The translations under genes and the position numbers were made by a program. The notes below the pieces were generated by a model, which was not told the origin of the DNA, ran no database searches, and saw only the letters and a list, made by a program, of their open reading frames with translations. A DNA stretch of 64,000 bases from an uncultured Eubacteriales bacterium (GTDB taxonomy: Bacteria > Bacillota > Clostridia > Christensenellales > CAG-138): NCBI GenBank assembly GCA_900549955.1, contig URQH01000006.1, forward strand, positions 1 through 64,000. Reading direction: 5' to 3'. This document shows positions 6,527 to 13,952 of the stretch, in pieces; position 1 is the stretch's first letter, and each line of letters begins with the position of its first letter.

Positions 6527-8365
6527 ATGGAGCACAACGATGAGCGGGACCGCCGGATCGACGCGCTGGCGCGGGACGTGCTGCTACTGTCGCGCAACAC
6601 GCTGCTGGTCCATCTGCGCTTCCTGGACGCGGCGCTGAGCCGCTTCACCTTCGAGCGCAGCGACGACGGCCACATCGCCACCGACGGGCAGGTGTTCCGC
6701 TACAACCCGCGGCACGTGCTGCTCTCCTACCGCGACGAACGGGAGGCGCCCACGCGCGACTACCTGCACCTGGTGCTGCACTGCGCGTTTCGCCACGCGT
6801 TTGTCGACCCGCGGCTGGACCGCGCCTGCTGGGACCTGGCCGCCGACATCGCGGTCGAGTGCGCCATCGACAGCCTCGCCCTCCCATGCGTCAACGCCGC
6901 CCGCCAGGAGCGGCAGCAGCCGATCGTGCAGCGGCTCACGCGCGAGGGCGTGCTGCTGACGGCAGAAAAGATCTACAGATATTTCAAAAACGAACGCTGT
7001 CTGGACGGCACCGCCCTGCAGGAGCTGCGGCAGGCCTTCTTTGCCGACGACCACGACCTGTGGTACCAACCCGTGCCCGAGAGCGAGGGCGACGCCGCGC
7101 GCGACGCGACAGACCCCGACGCGCCCGAGGCAGACGTGGACGGGGACGGCGGGCAGACGGACCCCGGCAGGGATGCCGACGGCACGGATGAGGACGAGGC
7201 CCCGGAGGAAGGCGCGCAGGAGACGCCGGACGAAGGCGGCGAGCAGGAGGACGGCGACGCCCCCCGGGATGGCAGCGATGAAGCGCCAGACGAAGGCGGC
7301 AAACAGGAGGGCAGCGACGCCCCGGAGGACGGCGGCGGCGAAACGCCGGACGCGGACGGCGAACAGGAGGACGGCGACGCCCCGGAGGACGGCGGCGGCG
7401 AAACGCCGGACGAGGACAGCGAGCAGGAGGACGGCGACGCCCCGGAGGACGGCAGCGGCGAAACGCCGGACGCGGAAGATGCCGCCGAGGCGGGCGCGCA
7501 GGAGACGCCGGACGTGGGCGACGCGCCCGTGTCCGCCGGTTATGCCGGCGAGCAGGGCTACGGCCAGCCACAACCCGGCGGCGGCTCCGGCGCCGACAAC
7601 GGCAGCCGCCCGCCGCTCACACGCGAGGAGCTGGAAGAGCTGTGGAGCGAAATTGCCCGGCACATGCAGGTCGATCTCGACACCGGCAAACAGCAGCGCG
7701 GCAGCGGCGCGGGCGCGATGATGCAAAACCTGCGCGCCGTCACGCGCGAAACCTACGACTATACCGATTTTCTGCGGCGCTTTGCCGTGCCGGGCGAGGC
7801 CATGCAGATCAACGACGACGAGTTCGACTACATCTACTATACCTATGGCCTGCAGCTGTACGGCAACACGCCGCTGATCGAGCCGCTGGAATACAAGGAA
7901 GTGCGGCGCATCCGCGAATTCGTCATCGCCATCGATACCTCCGGTTCCGTCAAGGGCGACGAGGTGCAGCGCTTCATCCAGAAGACCTACAACATCCTGC
8001 TCGAGGAGGAGAGCTTTTTTACCAAGATCAACCTGCACATCATCCAGTGCGACGCGGCCATCCAGGAAGTGCAGAAGATCACCTCCCGCGAGGAATTCGA
8101 CGCCTACCTGGCCGGCATGACGCTCAAGGGCTTTGGCGGCACGGATTTCCGGCCCGTATTCGCCTACGTGGACCGCATGCTCGCCGAGCGGGAGTTTGTC
8201 AACCTCAAGGGGCTCATCTACTTTACCGACGGGCAGGGGGTCTATCCCGCGCAGCAGCCCGCCTATGAAACGGCGTTCGTGTTCGTGCGGGACGACTACG
8301 AGGTGCCGAAGGTGCCCGTATGGGCCATCCGGCTCGTGCTCGACCGCGACGACCTGCAGGCGTAA
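6527..8365 (+). CDS. VWA-like metallopeptidase-family protein (DUF2201 type)
   Basis: This 612-residue protein has three parts. The N-terminal region (about 1-180) resembles DUF2201 putative metallopeptidase domains, with LHLVLHCAFRHAF in the position of the usual HExxH-like helix but lacking a clear HExxH. An acidic Asp/Glu/Gly-rich linker (about 185-345) contains tandem 20-residue repeats. The C-terminal VWA-like domain (about 460-610) has MIDAS elements DTSGS, GGTDF and TDG. AAGGAGGG just upstream supports the ATG at 6527. It lies between the LRR gene and the MoxR ATPase gene, 45 nt before the latter. VWA proteins paired with MoxR ATPases usually act as substrate adaptors in assembly or metal insertion. 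Confidence 0.85.
   Translation: MEHNDERDRRIDALARDVLLLSRNTLLVHLRFLDAALSRFTFERSDDGHIATDGQVFRYNPRHVLLSYRDEREAPTRDYLHLVLHCAFRHAFVDPRLDRACWDLAADIAVECAIDSLALPCVNAARQERQQPIVQRLTREGVLLTAEKIYRYFKNERCLDGTALQELRQAFFADDHDLWYQPVPESEGDAARDATDPDAPEADVDGDGGQTDPGRDADGTDEDEAPEEGAQETPDEGGEQEDGDAPRDGSDEAPDEGGKQEGSDAPEDGGGETPDADGEQEDGDAPEDGGGETPDEDSEQEDGDAPEDGSGETPDAEDAAEAGAQETPDVGDAPVSAGYAGEQGYGQPQPGGGSGADNGSRPPLTREELEELWSEIARHMQVDLDTGKQQRGSGAGAMMQNLRAVTRETYDYTDFLRRFAVPGEAMQINDDEFDYIYYTYGLQLYGNTPLIEPLEYKEVRRIREFVIAIDTSGSVKGDEVQRFIQKTYNILLEEESFFTKINLHIIQCDAAIQEVQKITSREEFDAYLAGMTLKGFGGTDFRPVFAYVDRMLAEREFVNLKGLIYFTDGQGVYPAQQPAYETAFVFVRDDYEVPKVPVWAIRLVLDRDDLQA
7201..7480 (+). repeat. 60-bp tandem repeats in the VWA gene linker
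   Basis: About 4.6 direct repeats with an exact 60-bp period encode an acidic 20-residue unit of the type EDGGGETPDADGEQEDGDAP. Units at 7321 and 7381 are nearly identical, so copy number may vary between strains. Confidence 0.9.
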
Positions 8366-8410
8366 ACGACACGCCGGAACCACCACAACCGGCAGAGAGG
8401 GGGAAGCAGC

Positions 8411-9928
8411 ATGAACATCAAACAAGCCAAGGAACAGATCAAAAACGCCATGACCGCCTACTTTACCAAGGACGCGTTCGGCAACTACGTCATCCCGATC
8501 GAGAAGCAGCGCCCCGTGCTGCTCATGGGCGCGCCGGGCATCGGCAAGACCTCGATCATGGAGCAGATCGCCTCCGAGCTCGGCGTTGGGCTCGTGTCCT
8601 ATTCCATGACGCATCACACCCGCCAGAGCGCGCTGGGGCTCCCGTTCATCACGCACAAGCTGTACGGCGGCAAGCAGTACGACGTGTCGGAATACACGAT
8701 GAGCGAGATCATCGCCTCCGTGTACGACATGATGGAAGATACGGGCGTGCAGGAGGGCATCCTGTTCCTCGACGAGATCAACTGCGTGTCCGAAACGCTC
8801 GCGCCGCCCATGCTGCAGTTCCTGCAATACAAGGTCTTTGGCCGCCACCGCGTGCCGGACGGCTGGATCGTGGTGACCGCCGGCAACCCGCCCGAGTACA
8901 ACAAGTCCGTGCGCGAGCTGGACATCGTCACGTGGGACCGGCTCAAGCGGATCGACGTGGAGCCGGATCTCGAAACCTGGCGGGAATATGCCTGGAAAAA
9001 GGGCGTGCACGCTTCCGTGCTCACGTACCTGGCCGCCAAACAGGATGACTTTTATGTGGTGGAATCGGCCGTCGGCGGCAAACTGTTCGTCACGGCCCGC
9101 GGCTGGGACGACCTGTCGGAGATGATCAAGCTGTATGAGCAGCACAACCTGCCCGTGGATGAACGACTGATCGGCCAGTATCTGCAGCATCCGCGCATCG
9201 CAAAGGATTTTGCCATCTACTACGACCTGTATCGCAAATACCAGTCGGATTACCGCATTGCGGAAATCCTCGACGGGCAGGCCCCGGACGAGGTCAAAAA
9301 CCGCGCGCGCATGGCCGGCTTTGACGAGCGGCTGGCGCTGCTGGGGCTGCTGCTGTCCGCCATCACGGCGCACCTGCGCATGAGCGTCGTGGAGGAGGAC
9401 CGCCTGAGCGCGCTGCAACAGGCGCTGCGCGAGGTCAAGCAGGCCATACTGGAACGCGGCGCGGAGCCGGTCGCCGCGCTCGACCAGCAGATCGCCGCGC
9501 GCCACGACAAGCTAGACCGCGGCGCACGCTCCGGCGCGCTTTCGCGCGAGGCGCAGGACGACCTGCGGCAGCAGATCGTCGAACTGCAGGCCTACCGGGA
9601 CCTGCTGCTGCAGGAGCAGCCAGAGGATGCGCCCGCGGCGTTTGGCCTGATCCAGGTGCGCTTTGGCCGGCAGGTCGCCGCGTTTGAAGCCGGCGCCGCA
9701 AAGACGGGCGAGCGGCTGTCCAACCTGTTCCGGTTTGTGGAGGCGGTGTTCGGCGAAGGGCAGGAGATGCTGATCCTCGTGACAGAGCTGACGGCCGGCT
9801 ACTACAGCGCGCGCTTCATCAGCCGCCACGGCTGCGCCGAGTACTTCGCCCACAACCGGGAACTGCTGTTCTATGAGCGGCAAAAAGAGCTCATCTCGCA
9901 GCTGAACGACCTGGATATCGAATCTTAA
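8411..9928 (+). CDS. MoxR-type AAA+ ATPase
   Basis: This 505-residue protein carries Walker A GAPGIGKTS (about 41-49), Walker B ILFLDEIN (about 117-124), a sensor-1-like VVTAGNPPEYNKS and a conserved LKRIDVEPD segment, as in MoxR/RavA-like AAA+ proteins. A long C-terminal half (about 290-505) is mostly helical and charged, and may bind the partner. MoxR ATPases act as chaperones with VWA proteins. Here the ATPase is downstream of its VWA partner, the reverse of the common order. AGAGGGGG precedes the ATG at 8411. It is the last gene of the LRR-VWA-MoxR operon and a strong hairpin follows. Confidence 0.87.
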   Translation: MNIKQAKEQIKNAMTAYFTKDAFGNYVIPIEKQRPVLLMGAPGIGKTSIMEQIASELGVGLVSYSMTHHTRQSALGLPFITHKLYGGKQYDVSEYTMSEIIASVYDMMEDTGVQEGILFLDEINCVSETLAPPMLQFLQYKVFGRHRVPDGWIVVTAGNPPEYNKSVRELDIVTWDRLKRIDVEPDLETWREYAWKKGVHASVLTYLAAKQDDFYVVESAVGGKLFVTARGWDDLSEMIKLYEQHNLPVDERLIGQYLQHPRIAKDFAIYYDLYRKYQSDYRIAEILDGQAPDEVKNRARMAGFDERLALLGLLLSAITAHLRMSVVEEDRLSALQQALREVKQAILERGAEPVAALDQQIAARHDKLDRGARSGALSREAQDDLRQQIVELQAYRDLLLQEQPEDAPAAFGLIQVRFGRQVAAFEAGAAKTGERLSNLFRFVEAVFGEGQEMLILVTELTAGYYSARFISRHGCAEYFAHNRELLFYERQKELISQLNDLDIES

Positions 9929-9989
9929 CCCTGAAACATACGGCTCCCACAGGGGCAATCGGGCCACGAACCGGTTTTGGCGCATCAAG

Positions 9990-10017
9990 AGGCCGTCCGC
10001 ATGTCTGCGGACGGCCT
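9990..10017. terminator. hairpin between convergent moxR-like gene and glyA
   Basis: A perfect 12-bp stem (AGGCCGTCCGCA and its complement) with a TGTC loop lies between convergent genes. T-rich sequence follows weakly on both strands, so it probably serves both. Confidence 0.7.
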
Positions 10018-10044
10018 GCTGATTTCGCCTGCCTAAGCGAAGGG

Positions 10045-11298
10045 TTATGCATAGATCGGGAAACGGTCCGTCATCTCCGTGACGATCCGGCGCACCTCCT
10101 CGGCGCTGTTGTCATAGTCCGTGGCCGTGCGGTAGATGCAATCCGCGATCACATCCATCTCCGCCGTGCCGAGGCCGCGCGTCGTGACGGCCGGCGTGCC
10201 GATGCGCACGCCGCTCGTGACAAACGGCTTTTGCGGATCGTTCGGCACGGTGTTCTTGTTCAGCGTGATATAGACGGTGTCGAGCCGCTTTTCCAGCTCT
10301 TTGCCCGTGAGCCCCAGCCGCCTGAGGTCGAGCAGCAGCAGATGGTTGTCCGTGCCGCCGGAGACCAGATCCATCCCGCGCCGCAACAGCCCCTGTGCCA
10401 GCGCCTGCGCGTTTTCTACAATGCGCCGCTGGTAGTCCGCAAACGCAGGCTGCAGCGCCTCCCGGAAGCAGATGGCCTTTGCGGCGATGACGTGCATGAG
10501 CGGCCCGCCCTGCGTGCCGGGGAATACCGCCTTGTTGATGGCCGGCCCGAGCGCCTCTTTGGCCAGGATCATGCCGCCGCGCGGCCCGCGCAGCGTCTTG
10601 TGCGTCGTGGTGGTGACCACGTCCGCATAGGGCACGGGGCTCGGATGCACCCCCGCGGCGACCAGGCCCGCGATGTGCGCCATGTCCACCATGAGCAGCG
10701 CGCCCACGCCGTGCGCAATGGCGGCAAACCGTTCGAAGTCGATCACGCGCGGATACGCCGACGCGCCAGCGACGATGAGCTTTGGCCGCACGCGCTCGGC
10801 AATGCGCTGCACCTCGTCATAGTCGATGCGGCCCGTCTCCGGGTCCACGCCGTAGGACTCGAAATGATAGTACCGGCCGGACAGGTTGACCGGCAGGCCG
10901 TGGGTCAGGTGCCCGCCGTTTTGCAGGCTCATGCCCAGCACCGTATCCCCGGGATTGAGCAGCGCAAAATAGACCGCCAGGTTCGCCTGCGCGCCGGAAT
11001 GCGGCTGGACGTTGGCAAACTCGGCATGAAACAGCTGTTTGGCGCGCTCAATGGCGAGGTTTTCGACGACGTCCACGTATTCGCACCCGCCATAATACCG
11101 CTTCCCGGGATATCCCTCCGCGTATTTATTGGTCAGCACGCTGCCCATTGCCGCCATGACCGCCGGCGAGGCCAGGTTCTCCGAGGCAATCAGCTCCAGG
11201 TTGCGCTGCTGCCGCTGCAGTTCCCCTTCCATCGCCTCGGCCACGGCAGGGTCGTGCTCCGCAATCAGGCGGAGCGTGTTCACAATGCTCTGTTCCAT
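10045..11298 (-). CDS. glyA: serine hydroxymethyltransferase
   Basis: This 417-residue protein is full length for bacterial GlyA. It interconverts serine and glycine with tetrahydrofolate, supplying one-carbon units. Characteristic segments are NLELIASENLASPAV near the N-terminus, NKYAEGYPGKRYYGGCE for substrate and folate contact, and TTTTHKTLRGPRGG with Lys234 as the PLP Schiff-base lysine. The gene sits behind a tandem glycine riboswitch and an intrinsic terminator (11328-11585), so product glycine likely controls its transcription. GGAAGG lies about 12 nt upstream of the ATG. Confidence 0.97.
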   Translation of the reverse strand: MEQSIVNTLRLIAEHDPAVAEAMEGELQRQQRNLELIASENLASPAVMAAMGSVLTNKYAEGYPGKRYYGGCEYVDVVENLAIERAKQLFHAEFANVQPHSGAQANLAVYFALLNPGDTVLGMSLQNGGHLTHGLPVNLSGRYYHFESYGVDPETGRIDYDEVQRIAERVRPKLIVAGASAYPRVIDFERFAAIAHGVGALLMVDMAHIAGLVAAGVHPSPVPYADVVTTTTHKTLRGPRGGMILAKEALGPAINKAVFPGTQGGPLMHVIAAKAICFREALQPAFADYQRRIVENAQALAQGLLRRGMDLVSGGTDNHLLLLDLRRLGLTGKELEKRLDTVYITLNKNTVPNDPQKPFVTSGVRIGTPAVTTRGLGTAEMDVIADCIYRTATDYDNSAEEVRRIVTEMTDRFPIYA

Positions 11299-11327
11299 AG
11301 GCGTCCGCTTTCCTTCCGTCCTTCCCC

Positions 11328-11365
11328 AAAAAATGCGGGAGCCGCGCCACGCGGGCGCCGCTCCC
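11328..11365 (-). terminator. intrinsic terminator between the glycine riboswitch and glyA
   Basis: On the minus strand a 12-position stem with one mismatch (GGGAGC...GCTCCC outer arm) is followed by GC and a six-U run. It lies after the second aptamer and before the glyA ribosome site, where an expression platform belongs. Confidence 0.8.
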
Positions 11366-11395
11366 TTTTACAGGGCCTATACGGCCCGTTGTTCC

Positions 11396-11585
11396 GTCCG
11401 GTACTCTGTCCTTTCGCCTGAGAGATTCGGCATGCGCCGCGCCACCCGCCGCACACGCCTTGCACCTTCGGCCCCCGCCACGCCGGCGGGCTTCTCCAGA
11501 GTCCCCTCCGATTTCAGTCCTGCCCCATGCGGGGCGCCTGAGAGCGTCATTCCTTCGGCGGGCCATGACGGCCGCTTTCCTGAAA
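11396..11585 (-). ncRNA. tandem glycine riboswitch upstream of glyA
   Basis: Read on the minus strand, two aptamer-like halves each contain the glycine-riboswitch signatures GCCGAAGG followed by CTCAGGC. The downstream half ends CTCAGGCGAAAGGACAGAG, close to the family consensus, and the upstream half has CTCTCAGGCGCC and GGGGACTCTGGAGA. Order, spacing and the short linker match the tandem class. A consensus promoter precedes it and a terminator follows. I could not fold it or score it with a covariance model. Confidence 0.85.
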
Positions 11586-11615
11586 ACTTCAAAGGGAGTG
11601 TTGTAATATGACCAT

Positions 11616-11644
11616 ATTATATACGGTTCGTGCAGGGAAGTCAA
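11616..11644 (-). promoter_or_regulatory. promoter of the glycine riboswitch-glyA transcript
   Basis: Minus-strand TTGACT (11639-11644), 17-nt spacer, TATAAT (11616-11621). The 142 bp between it and the pyrG stop (11645-11786) hold no gene or clear terminator that I can support. Confidence 0.85.
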
Positions 11645-11786
11645 CGCCATTGCGCGGATCGGCCCGAATCGCGGGCATCCCATCCGGCCTCCGGGCCCAC
11701 CCGGCAGTCCCCCGCCATGCCCTGCGGCAGGCGTCCGCCGCCAGGCAACGGAGACGTTACAGGGCGTCGCGCGCGCCGTGATCGCT

Positions 11787-13409
11787 TCAACCGGCTGCCC
11801 CTGCCTCACGCTCGAGTGCCGCGCGGACAAAGCCCACAAACAGGGGATGTGGCCGGTCAGGCCGGGAACGGAATTCGGGGTGGAACTGCACCGCGATATA
11901 AAACGGGTGTCCCGGCAGCTCCACGATCTCCGCCAGATGCCGCTCCGGGTTGTAACCCGTAAAGCGCAGTCCGGCCGCCTCCAGCGCCGGCACAAAGTCG
12001 TTGCGGATCTCATAGCGGTGGCGGTGGCGCTCCCGGATGTGCGTCTCCCCATACAGCCGGTGCGCCAGCGACCGCGTCTGGATGTCGCAGGCATACCCGC
12101 CCAGCCGCAACGTGCCGCCCAGATGGTCGAGGTTCTGCGCCTGATCCGGCATCAAATCGACGACCGGGTGCGTGGTCTTGGGGTCGGCCTCGGAGGAATG
12201 CGCGTCTGCCCAGCCAAGGACGTTTCGCGCATACTCGGCCACCGCCATCTGCATGCCGAGGCAGATGCCGAAAAACGGCACGCCGTTTTCACGCGCATAG
12301 CGGATGGCGCGCATCTTGCCCAGCAGGCCGCGGTTGCCAAAGCCGCCCGGCACCAGCACGCCGTCCACGCCCGAGAGCAGCTCCTCCGCCGGGCGCTCCT
12401 CCAGCGCCTCAGCAGACACATAGCGCAGATTGACGCGCGCGCTGCAGGCAATGCCGCCGTGACGCAGCGCCTCGGCAATGGACAGGTAGGCGTCCTGCAA
12501 CTCCACATATTTGCCCACGATCGCAATCTCACACGCCCGCTCCGGCACGAGATCCCGCTGGACGATCTCCTCCCACCGCGCCAGATCCGGCTGCCGGTCT
12601 TCGAGGTGCAGGTGCCGGCACGCGGCCGCGCACAGTCCGTTGGCCTCCAGCATGAGCGGCACCTCATAGAGCGAGCGCCCATTCAGGTTTTCGATGACAT
12701 CGGAAGGCGCAATGTTGCAGAACAGGCCGATCTTGTTACGCAGCTCCTCCGGCACCGGGTGTTCGCTGCGGCACACGAGGATGTCGGGCTGGATGCCGAT
12801 GCCCAGCAGCTCCTTGACCGAATGCTGCGTGGGCTTGCTCTTGAGCTCGCCCGCCGCGGCAATATACGGAATCAGCGTCACGTGCAGGAACGCACAGTTG
12901 CCGGCTCCCCACTCCGTCTTGAGCTGGCGGATGGACTCCAAAAACGGCTGCGACTCGATGTCGCCCACCGTGCCGCCGATCTCAACGATCAGCACATCCG
13001 GCCGGATCGTCTCCGCCACGCGCCGCACGCGCGCCTTGATCTCGTCGGTGATGTGCGGGATGATCTGCACCGTACCGCCGTGGTACCCGCCGGCACGCTC
13101 CCGCTCGATCACGCTCAAATATACCTGGCCGCTCGTGGTGTTGTTGGCCCGGGTCAGGTTTTCGTCGATAAAGCGCTCATAGTGGCCCACGTCCAGGTCT
13201 GTCTCCGCCCCGTCGTCGGTCACAAACACCTCCCCGTGCTGGTATGGGTTCATCGTGCCGGGGTCGACGTTCAAATACGGATCGAGTTTGCAGATGCTGA
13301 CGGAATAGCCGCGCGCCTTGAGCAACCTGCCCAGGCTGGCAGCCGTGATGCCCTTGCCGAGCGACGACACCACGCCGCCGGTGACGAAGACGAGTTTTGT
13401 GGACTGCAT
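11787..13409 (-). CDS. pyrG: CTP synthase
   Basis: This 541-residue protein makes CTP from UTP, ATP and glutamine. The N-terminal synthetase domain opens with KLVFVTGGVVSSLGKGITAASLG and has DPYLNVDPGTMNPYQHGEV and EIGGTVGDIES. The C-terminal class-I amidotransferase domain has the nucleophile in FFGICLGMQ and His/Glu in AVQFHPEF. I place the start at 13409, where GGGAGGAAC precedes the ATG and the usual N-terminus begins; a start at 13445 would fall inside the leader. The leader carries a GGGC transcription start and a terminator that resemble the CTP-sensing attenuator of Bacillus subtilis pyrG. Confidence 0.97.
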   Translation of the reverse strand: MQSTKLVFVTGGVVSSLGKGITAASLGRLLKARGYSVSICKLDPYLNVDPGTMNPYQHGEVFVTDDGAETDLDVGHYERFIDENLTRANNTTSGQVYLSVIERERAGGYHGGTVQIIPHITDEIKARVRRVAETIRPDVLIVEIGGTVGDIESQPFLESIRQLKTEWGAGNCAFLHVTLIPYIAAAGELKSKPTQHSVKELLGIGIQPDILVCRSEHPVPEELRNKIGLFCNIAPSDVIENLNGRSLYEVPLMLEANGLCAAACRHLHLEDRQPDLARWEEIVQRDLVPERACEIAIVGKYVELQDAYLSIAEALRHGGIACSARVNLRYVSAEALEERPAEELLSGVDGVLVPGGFGNRGLLGKMRAIRYARENGVPFFGICLGMQMAVAEYARNVLGWADAHSSEADPKTTHPVVDLMPDQAQNLDHLGGTLRLGGYACDIQTRSLAHRLYGETHIRERHRHRYEIRNDFVPALEAAGLRFTGYNPERHLAEIVELPGHPFYIAVQFHPEFRSRPDRPHPLFVGFVRAALEREAGAAG

Positions 13410-13445
13410 GTGTGTTCCTCCCTGGTACATTCTGTATCGCTGCAC

Positions 13446-13479
13446 AAAAAATGAACGCCTCCTGCCGGGAGGCGTTCAT
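13446..13479 (-). terminator. pyrG leader attenuator
   Basis: On the minus strand a 12-bp perfect stem (ATGAACGCCTCC and its complement) with a 5-nt loop is followed by six U residues, 23 nt after the predicted start site and before the pyrG ribosome site. The 5-prime arm holds CCTCCC, which could pair with G residues added at the transcript start. Confidence 0.88.
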
Positions 13480-13501
13480 TCCATATCACAACTGGGGTGC
13501 C

Positions 13502-13536
13502 CTTACTACTATATCGCAACCGGACGCCGAACGCAA
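13502..13536 (-). promoter_or_regulatory. pyrG promoter with GGGC start site
   Basis: Minus-strand -35 TTGCGT (13531-13536), 17-nt spacer, -10 TATAGT (13508-13513). The transcript is predicted to begin with GGGCAC at 13502. A pppGGGC start is the hallmark of reiterative-transcription control of pyrG in Firmicutes. Confidence 0.8.
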
Positions 13537-13586
13537 GTATTTTTTATATATTATTTTGCGTCTGCGCGCCCCGCGGCCTCGGCGCT

Positions 13587-13931
13587 TCAGCCCGGCGGCC
13601 ACTGCAGCGACCGGCCGCCCAGCAGGTGCAGGTGCAGGTGCTGCACGCTCTGCCCCGCGTCCGCGCCGATGTTCGTCACGAGCCGGTAGCCGCTTTCCGC
13701 CACGCCGAGCGCGCGCGCCACGCGCTGCGCCGCGGCGAACATGGCCATCACCGTGGCCGCGTCCTCCGCCGTCAGTGCGTCCGCGCTCTCGATGTGGCGC
13801 CTCGGAATGACGAGCACGTGCACCGGCGCCTGGGGATCGATGTCGCGAAACGCCACGACCTCGTCGTCCTCATACACGCGGTCCGACGGGATGCGCCCGT
13901 CCGCGATCTTGCAAAACAAACAATCGTCCAT
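13587..13931 (-). CDS. HIT-family nucleotide-binding hydrolase
   Basis: This 114-residue protein is a HinT-type histidine-triad protein with CLFCKIADGRIPSDRVYEDD at the N-terminus and the HIT motif QHLHLHLLGG near the C-terminus. Family members hydrolyse AMP-linked phosphoramidates and related adenylates in the cytoplasm. An AAAGGAG site precedes the ATG at 13931. It lies 21 nt after the mtaB stop and closes the prmA-rsmE-mtaB-HIT run, an arrangement common in Firmicutes. Confidence 0.93.
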   Translation of the reverse strand: MDDCLFCKIADGRIPSDRVYEDDEVVAFRDIDPQAPVHVLVIPRRHIESADALTAEDAATVMAMFAAAQRVARALGVAESGYRLVTNIGADAGQSVQHLHLHLLGGRSLQWPPG

Positions 13932-13952
13932 AGGGAAACTCCTTTCTTCTTG

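Noticed and set aside
2500..6681. 1393-residue open frame on the minus strand
   Set aside because: It is antisense to mrp, the NifX-like gene and the LRR gene, which have clear families and ribosome sites. Its protein is Arg/Ala/Gly-rich with no fold; long open frames on the opposite strand are expected in GC-rich coding DNA.
6584..9505. 973-residue minus-strand frame opposite the VWA and MoxR genes
   Set aside because: Shadow frame; motifs of the plus-strand proteins (MIDAS, Walker A and B) are convincing.
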